19,628 bases of DNA from Pseudomonadales bacterium (GTDB lineage: Bacteria; Pseudomonadota; Gammaproteobacteria; Pseudomonadales; DT-91), in assembly GCA_013215025.1 (NCBI GenBank), contig JABSRR010000001.1, positions 28,009 to 47,636 on the forward strand, read 5' to 3'. The translations under genes and the position numbers were made by a program. This document shows positions 15,150-19,628 of this stretch, piece by piece. The notes under the pieces are model-generated. The model worked only from the letters and a program-made list of their open reading frames with translations, made no database searches and was not told the origin of the DNA. How positions within the stretch are numbered: position 1 is the first letter of the stretch; every line of letters starts with the position of its first letter.

Positions 15150-15814
15150 CAGCTTTGCGACTCCTGCGGGCTATATTGTTGCGGCTTACTTAGGTGTAAC
15201 TCCCGAATTTCCGACTGCAGCGAAAGCGAATGATGTGCCGTCATCACTACGCTTCCACCAGTCACTAAAAACTCATCAATCAGCTGCTCAAACACGCGTA
15301 TACCTGACTGATCAATAGCGGTAAATGGCTCATCAAGAATCCACAGCTTTGCCTCACTGAGCATCAGTCTGGCAAGCGCCAAACGTTGCTTTTGCCCAGC
15401 CGACAAATCGCAGGCACGAACATGCGCGAATGCAGCTAAGCCTAAACGGCTAAGCACCTGCTGCAATTTATCCGGCTGATTCGTACAGCTGGGGTAAAGT
15501 GCAGCATACCATTGCAAATTTTCAATCACGCTTAGGTTTGCTTTAACACCTTTCTCATGCCCAAGATAACTAATCTGCCATGGCATGTCTTCGTTAAAGG
15601 CCTTGCGCGAGCGGCCAGCATATAAAATACGACCTTCATAATCGGTGGACAAACCAGATAAAACTCTGATCAGGGTTGTTTTACCCGCACCGTTTTCGCC
15701 GCATATGCGCAATAGCTGGCCGGCATAGAGGCTAACATTTAGATCTTCAAACAGAGTTCGGAAACCACGCTGACAACTGACATGCTGAATGTCTAAAATG
15801 GCATCTAGAGACAT
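15149..15814 (-). CDS. ccmA: CcmA, ATPase subunit of the CcmAB complex
   Basis: A 221-residue ABC ATPase. From ATG 15814 the Walker A GENGAGKT is at 39-46, the signature LSAGQ at 137-141 and Walker B WILDEP at 158-163, followed by the short C-terminus typical of CcmA. The open frame extends 25 codons further to an ATG at 15889. That extra stretch is unlike CcmA N-termini and contains a candidate promoter, so I prefer 15814, where MSLDAILDIQHVSC matches the family start. The ribosome site at either start is poor, which is the main doubt. It is the first gene of the ccm operon, 87 bases after the PiT gene. Confidence 0.94.
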   Translation of the reverse strand: MSLDAILDIQHVSCQRGFRTLFEDLNVSLYAGQLLRICGENGAGKTTLIRVLSGLSTDYEGRILYAGRSRKAFNEDMPWQISYLGHEKGVKANLSVIENLQWYAALYPSCTNQPDKLQQVLSRLGLAAFAHVRACDLSAGQKQRLALARLMLSEAKLWILDEPFTAIDQSGIRVFEQLIDEFLVTGGSVVMTAHHSLSLQSEIRELHLSKPQQYSPQESQS

Positions 15815-15842
15815 AAATTCGCGAATAGGAAAAATTTCAACC

Positions 15843-15871
15843 AGTATAGCGATTTTATACCTGCAGTAAAA
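15843..15871 (-). promoter_or_regulatory. Possible promoter of the ccm operon
   Basis: On the minus strand TATACT (15848-15843) lies 17 bases downstream of a weak TTTTAC (15871-15866), about 29 bases before the chosen ccmA ATG. The -10 is good and the -35 is poor. The 87-base gap after the PiT gene contains no terminator, so read-through from the PiT gene is also possible. Confidence 0.35.
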
Positions 15872-15901
15872 CGTTGCCAGCGCGGGCAATCGCTTAACAA
15901 G

Positions 15902-17170
15902 CTAGGCTGCGATTGAAAAAACCTGCTTAAAGACAAAAAACAAAGCAATAGACAATAAACCACCGGCGGGCAGCGTAATCAGCCATGAAGTAAAAATTGT
16001 AGCAACCACACGTAGATCAATTGCACCGATGCCGCGCGCTAAACCCACGCCAAGCACCGCGCCAACCAAGGTGTGGGTGGTAGAAACGGGAATACCCGTT
16101 GCCGACGCAAGCACCACCGTTGATGCGGCAGCAAGTTCGGCAGCAAAGCCACGCGAGGGGGTGAGCTCGGTAATTTTACCACCTATTGTGGCAATAACTT
16201 TGTAGCCCAAGGTCATTAAGCCAAACACGATGCCAGAGGCACCTAACAACAAGACCCATAGCGGCAAGGCAGACGTGGCTGCAATCTCGCCGCCAGATTC
16301 AATCACGCTGACAATGGCAGCAAGTGGGCCGATGGCGTTAGCGACATCATTCGAGCCGTGAGCAAAAGCCATCGCACAGGCAGTAAAAATCATTAGAATG
16401 GCAAACAGGCGTTCAACCGATTGAGCACGATGCTCACGATTTTGCGCCGGCTGGACGCGATTTAACAGCAGCTTACCAAGCACTGCGACCAAGACAGCAA
16501 CAACTACAGCCAACATCGCCGACTGCAAATAACCGAGGTCTAAGCCAACATGCTTCAGACCTTTGACAAAGGTGACCATTGAAATCGCGAAGCCAGTTAA
16601 GAACATATAAGCTGGCACATAACGCTGTGCAGCCATAAAGGGATCGTCGGCGGCCAAGATTAGCTTCTGTACTGAGCGAAAAATAACAAATGCGATACTG
16701 CCAGCCAGCAGCGGTGAGGCAACCCAACTCACAGCGATGGTGCCGATTTTAGCCCATTTAACCGCATCAACCCCGATGCCTACAGCAGCAAAGCCGACAA
16801 TAGCACCGACAATAGAATGGGTTGTCGACACCGGCCAGCCGAATTGTGTAGCCACCATCAGCCAGATAGCTGCTGCCAACAGGGCTGAAAGCATGCCATA
16901 AATTAACAGCTCTGGCTGGCCTTGAATCGCTGTCATATCAACCATACCTTTACGTATCGTTGAAGTGACTTCACCGCCCGCTAAAAATGCGCCAGCAAAC
17001 TCAAAAACCACAGCAATCATGATTGCCTGCTTGATCGTCAGCGCTTTCGATCCGACTGAGGTACCCATGGCATTTGCAACATCATTTGCACCTACTCCCC
17101 AAGCCATAAAAAAACCAAATAGGCAGGCCAAGCTTAAGAATATGATGCTGTACTGTGTCAAAAAATCCAT
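15902..17170 (-). CDS. PiT-family inorganic phosphate transporter
   Basis: A 422-residue inner-membrane permease of the PiT family, which imports metal-phosphate or phosphate with protons or sodium at low affinity. The duplicated PiT signature is clear: GANDVANAMG (27-36) and GSNDVANAIG (272-281). A paired re-entrant-loop motif is also present, PVSTTHSIVGAIVG (113-126) and PVSTTHTLVGAVLG in the second half, so both inverted repeats are intact. A short cytoplasmic linker rich in Arg, Gln and His (about 238-254) joins the halves. It is shorter than E. coli PitA (499) and of the kind paired with a DUF47 gene. The ATG at 17168-17170 has AGGA 8 bases upstream and follows the DUF47 gene by 35 bases. 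Proton versus sodium coupling cannot be told. Confidence 0.96.
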   Translation of the reverse strand: MDFLTQYSIIFLSLACLFGFFMAWGVGANDVANAMGTSVGSKALTIKQAIMIAVVFEFAGAFLAGGEVTSTIRKGMVDMTAIQGQPELLIYGMLSALLAAAIWLMVATQFGWPVSTTHSIVGAIVGFAAVGIGVDAVKWAKIGTIAVSWVASPLLAGSIAFVIFRSVQKLILAADDPFMAAQRYVPAYMFLTGFAISMVTFVKGLKHVGLDLGYLQSAMLAVVVAVLVAVLGKLLLNRVQPAQNREHRAQSVERLFAILMIFTACAMAFAHGSNDVANAIGPLAAIVSVIESGGEIAATSALPLWVLLLGASGIVFGLMTLGYKVIATIGGKITELTPSRGFAAELAAASTVVLASATGIPVSTTHTLVGAVLGVGLARGIGAIDLRVVATIFTSWLITLPAGGLLSIALFFVFKQVFSIAA

Positions 17171-17205
17171 GAGATCGTCCTAAACTCAGATAAAGCGATG
17201 CCAGC

Positions 17206-17883
17206 TTACCGCGCTACGATAATATGCACATGATCGCCCACTTTTTGTGCGCGGTCGGCCAAGTTACCAACTAACTCAATCAGCTTGTACATAAACATCA
17301 CGTCAATAGGGGGTAATTGTGCCTCTAACAACATCAGCTCATTGCGCAGCGCAACTTCTAAACCATCAGCTTCACTCTCCAACTGATCTAAACCATGAAT
17401 CAACTTCTCTACTACAGACAGTTCTGAGCCCGAAAAACCGCTAATCATTAACTGGTCGAGTTCATCGATGATCACTCTAGCCTCAAACACGACCGCCACG
17501 GCGGCTTGCACAAACATCAGCATACTTTGCTGCATCGCCTCAGGAAACACCAGTTTGCGACCAAACAACAGGCCGGCAATATCTTTAGCGCAATTGGCCA
17601 CCCGATCCTGCAAACTTAACATCGTTAATAAGTCATTTCTGGCAATCGGCATAAACAGACTGCGTGGCAAGTGCATGCGAATATCTTTCTTTTCATTGTC
17701 GGCCTTATTCTCAAAGCCGCTGATATTCAAATAGCTCTCTTCGACTGCAGGCCAATCTGCATTGAAGCTAGCTTTAAATAATACAGTCAAACCCTGTGCA
17801 GCATTTAGGCAGGAGCTCATATGCTCTTGCAGGGGGCGAATAGGTGATTGACCAAAAAGTTGTGCAATTGTTGATGCGACCAT
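17206..17883 (-). CDS. DUF47 (TIGR00153) PhoU-like regulator of the PiT transporter
   Basis: A 225-residue cytosolic helical protein of the DUF47/TIGR00153 family, distant relatives of PhoU. The N-terminal MVASTIAQLFGQSPIRPLQEHM and the C-terminal ELVGNLADRAQKVGDHVHIIVAR are typical, the latter being the helix that carries the E/D metal-binding residues in PhoU folds. These genes usually precede a PiT gene, as here (35-base gap), and are thought to modulate its activity. The ATG at 17881-17883 starts the operon. A Pho-box-like element lies about 95-110 bases upstream. Confidence 0.93.
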   Translation of the reverse strand: MVASTIAQLFGQSPIRPLQEHMSSCLNAAQGLTVLFKASFNADWPAVEESYLNISGFENKADNEKKDIRMHLPRSLFMPIARNDLLTMLSLQDRVANCAKDIAGLLFGRKLVFPEAMQQSMLMFVQAAVAVVFEARVIIDELDQLMISGFSGSELSVVEKLIHGLDQLESEADGLEVALRNELMLLEAQLPPIDVMFMYKLIELVGNLADRAQKVGDHVHIIVAR

Positions 17884-17960
17884 AATGTGACCTGTTCAGG
17901 GCTCAGTCCGTTGTTAACTGTCTATTTTTTGATAATCAAAAATTGTATTAAACCCAAATC

Positions 17961-17994
17961 AATATAGCAGGAATTTATGACAAATTTATGGCAT
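17961..17994 (-). promoter_or_regulatory. Pho-box-like promoter of the DUF47-PiT operon
   Basis: On the minus strand 17994-17977 reads ATGCCATAAATTTGTCAT, two half-sites at an 11-base period, the upstream one with mismatches. TATATT (17966-17961) lies exactly 10 bases downstream, the spacing seen at PhoB-activated promoters. Predicted transcription start is near 17955, giving a leader of about 70 bases. Confidence 0.55.
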
Positions 17995-18155
17995 CAAGCA
18001 AAACAATCACAGACTGTTCACCAGCCTTTTAACTCAGCAAGGCGGCCAACATTGTTTTAGAAAAACTGGGAGAGAGTGTCGAAAGACATCGAAGAGCCAA
18101 TAGCAACTCATCAGGTATTGGAATGTTTCGGGCTAAAATGCATACTGGGTAAATC

Positions 18156-18210
18156 AAAGATTGAGCTCAAAAATTCAACTTAAAGATTGAGCTAGATGTA
18201 GCTAGATAGG
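18156..18210. repeat. Short direct repeats in the phoU-DUF47 intergenic region
   Basis: AAAGATTGAGCT occurs at 18156-18167 and again at 18182-18193, a 26-base period. Immediately after, GCTAGAT occurs at 18191-18197 and 18201-18207, a 10-base period. The copies are exact. No function is evident. Confidence 0.7.
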
Positions 18211-18406
18211 AATAACCGTCTTCATCAGCCGCAGATCAAGGCCTCGTTATTCTGCCAAGCTAACTTGGGGGGTTACTTAGATAAACTCAGATTAACTCAG
18301 GGATCGATACATGCACAGCTTGAATGCCTTGTCAGCTCAGGCTCAAGATAGGCTCAGATCCAGACTTAGCCTCAAGCCTGGGCTTAGTATAAGGCTCAAG
18401 CAGCCA

Positions 18407-19117
18407 TTAGTTTATGCTGGCGGCCATTTCTTTTAAGCTATGATGACGAACGTCTTTACCCTTGACTAAATAGACCACGTGCTCGGCAATGTTTCTTGCA
18501 TGATCACCAATACGCTCTAGTGAGCGTAGCGCCCAAATAACGTTTAAGATACGTTTAATAGAGCGTGGATCTTCCATCATTACGCTCATCATTTCACGTA
18601 AAGCTGAACCGTATTCAAGGTCAACCTCTTTATCTTCAAAGGCAACCTGAACTGCTTGGTCGACATCTAAACGAGCAAACGCATCTAAGGCATCATGCAC
18701 CATTTTACCCACGTGTGCGCCCAAGTGACGGATTTCAACAAAACCTTGTGTTTCGTCGCCGCTCTCGGCAAGATTTTCTGCCTGCAGCGCGATCTTACTG
18801 GCTTCATCACCAATACGCTCTAAATCGGTGGTTACTTTAGAAATCGCTAGAACTAAGCGAAGGTCAGAGGCCGCTGGTTGACGTCGAGCAAGTATTCTTG
18901 CCACTTCTTCATCAATGGATACTTCCATTTGATTGATATTCTCATCGCTACTGCGAACCAGCTGTGCTTTATCAACATCTAAAAGGATTAGGCTTTGCAC
19001 AGCCTCACTGACTTGATGCTCAACCTGTCCGCCCATCTCCAAGGTGTGGGTGCGAACTTCGTCCAACTCTTCGTTAAACTGACGTGAAATATGATCGTTA
19101 TATAATTCTTTATCCAT
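18407..19117 (-). CDS. phoU: PhoU, negative regulator of phosphate signalling
   Basis: A 236-residue cytosolic protein of two three-helix PhoU domains (about 15-115 and 125-225). PhoU links the Pst transporter to the sensor kinase PhoR and keeps the Pho regulon off when phosphate is plentiful. Each repeat carries the metal-cluster motif: ERIGDEASKIA (100-110) and ERIGDHARNIA (201-211). I chose ATG 19117, giving MDKELYNDHISRQFNEEL like other PhoU starts. It has a GAGAG ribosome site 7 bases away. The frame is open to an ATG at 19141, which would add eight unlikely residues. It follows pstB by 136 bases containing two hairpins. Its activity should set the state of all the Pho-box promoters in this window. 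Confidence 0.97.
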   Translation of the reverse strand: MDKELYNDHISRQFNEELDEVRTHTLEMGGQVEHQVSEAVQSLILLDVDKAQLVRSSDENINQMEVSIDEEVARILARRQPAASDLRLVLAISKVTTDLERIGDEASKIALQAENLAESGDETQGFVEIRHLGAHVGKMVHDALDAFARLDVDQAVQVAFEDKEVDLEYGSALREMMSVMMEDPRSIKRILNVIWALRSLERIGDHARNIAEHVVYLVKGKDVRHHSLKEMAASIN

Positions 19118-19181
19118 AGCTTTCTCTCTTGCCAAACACATCTTGCTGATAAATGATTGCTAAAAGTTGTGTTAGCGTTAT

Positions 19182-19243
19182 TGCTTGAACATCCTTAAAT
19201 CAAGCAGGTTAATACTATTACAAGCCCTATTGTAAATATAGTA
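19182..19243 (-). other. Two hairpins in the pstB-phoU spacer
   Basis: On the minus strand, first a stem TACTAT-(ATT bulge)-TACAA with TTGTA-ATAGTA around a 6-base loop (19243-19213), then TGCTTGA / TCAAGCA around an 11-base loop (19206-19182). Neither is followed by a T-run, so neither is a standard terminator. They could stabilise mRNA ends or lower phoU expression relative to the pst genes. Confidence 0.5.
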
Positions 19244-19253
19244 CTTTTAAGCC

Positions 19254-19628
19254 TTAGCCGTAGCGTCCGGTAATATAGTCTTCGGTTTGCTTCTTCTCAG
19301 GGTTGGTAAATAAGGTATCCGTATCGCCAAACTCTATCAAATCGCCCATGTACATAAACGCGGTATAATCCGAAACTCGCGCCGCCTGCTGCATATTATG
19401 GGTCACAATTACGATGGTAAAACGGTCTTTCAGCTCGTAAATCAGCTCTTCAATTTTAAGGGTTGAGATTGGATCCAGTGCTGAGGCAGGCTCATCTAAT
19501 AACAACACCTCAGGCTCAACGGCAATAGTGCGCGCGATGACCAGACGTTGCTGCTGACCACCTGACATGCCCAAAGCTGAGTCATTTAAACGATCTTTCA
19601 CCTCATCCCATAAGGCTGCACCACGCAG
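19254..19628 (-). CDS. pstB: PstB, ATPase of the high-affinity phosphate ABC transporter (N-terminus off the window)
   Basis: The last 124 codons of PstB; the frame is open to the right edge, beginning [20 protein letters not shown]. Visible are the ABC signature MSGGQQQRL, Walker [13 protein letters not shown], the switch histidine in [20 protein letters not shown], and the PstB-typical C-terminus ([10 protein letters not shown], then EDYITGRYG). MQQAARVSD and the ending YITGRYG are specific to PstB among ABC ATPases. The Walker A half and the pstSCA genes would lie beyond the window. It is followed by phoU in the usual pst-phoU order. Confidence 0.96.
   Translation of the reverse strand: MRGAALWDEVKDRLNDSALGMSGGQQQRLVIARTIAVEPEVLLLDEPASALDPISTLKIEELIYELKDRFTIVIVTHNMQQAARVSDYTAFMYMGDLIEFGDTDTLFTNPEKKQTEDYITGRYG

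Larger units (their letters stand above)
17884..18406. other. 523-base gene-free stretch between phoU and the DUF47-PiT operon
   Basis: No open frame of convincing length or codon pattern is present on either strand. Nearest the DUF47 gene is a Pho-box-like promoter (17961-17994). The middle carries a 12-base direct repeat and a stuttering GCTAGAT repeat. The phoU-proximal 120 bases carry seven copies of CTCAG/CTCAA (starting 18286, 18296, 18336, 18342, 18353, 18371 and 18395). A small CCAAG/CTTGG hairpin is at 18255-18268. No terminator with a T-run follows phoU. An unannotated small RNA cannot be excluded. Confidence 0.7.

Noticed and set aside
15815..15889. A 25-residue N-terminal extension of CcmA from an upstream ATG.
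   Set aside because: It has no resemblance to ABC ATPase N-termini and overlaps the candidate ccm promoter. The internal ATG gives the family-typical start.

Overview
The window looks like chromosome of a marine-type gammaproteobacterium, possibly from the Cellvibrionales/Alteromonadales-like groups. The genus is a guess: I base it on an estimated mid-40s % GC, the DUF3450/two-ExbB TonB energising module, a long TonB-dependent receptor with a carboxypeptidase-regulatory-like domain, and a complete System I (Ccm) cytochrome c maturation cluster. Almost everything is on the minus strand, and no RNA gene, insertion sequence, phage or CRISPR was seen.

Region 1 (1-7934, minus strand) looks like a phosphate-starvation-controlled TonB uptake locus. 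In transcription order it holds a small secreted protein of unknown function (7544-7855), a 1000-residue TonB-dependent receptor (4358-7360), a beta-helix-like outer-membrane lipoprotein (2760-4196), and the energising genes: a DUF3450 periplasmic coiled-coil protein, a large TtpC-like ExbB with an N-terminal periplasmic extension, and a second ExbB cut by the window edge. ExbD and TonB would be expected just outside. Each of the four transcription units is preceded by PhoB half-sites at exact 11-base spacing: two half-sites before the small gene, three before the receptor, a weaker pair before the lipoprotein, and five before the DUF3450 operon. Two clear rho-independent terminators separate the receptor, lipoprotein and energiser units. 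The model is that phosphate limitation switches on a receptor, a surface lipoprotein and a dedicated proton-driven motor, to import an unidentified phosphorus-containing substrate.

Region 2 (7984-10018) holds a minus-strand DUF3524-type glycosyltransferase, related to the tRNA-queuosine mannosyltransferase family. Divergent from it is a crotonase-fold enoyl-CoA isomerase/hydratase-like gene with a good sigma-70 promoter.

Region 3 (10055-15814, minus) is ccmABCDEFGH, the haem export, chaperone and ligation machinery for c-type cytochromes. The key haem-binding residues are in place. The separate ccmI gene often found at the end of such clusters is absent.

Region 4 (15902-19628, minus) is phosphate homeostasis: pstB (partial) - phoU of the high-affinity Pst system, then after a 523-base gene-free stretch a DUF47 PhoU-like regulator and a PiT-family low-affinity phosphate permease. 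The DUF47-PiT pair carries a Pho-box-like site with a correctly placed -10 hexamer. The Pst/PhoU genes at one end and the Pho-box-bearing TonB locus at the other make phosphorus acquisition the theme of the window, with the ccm cluster lying between.
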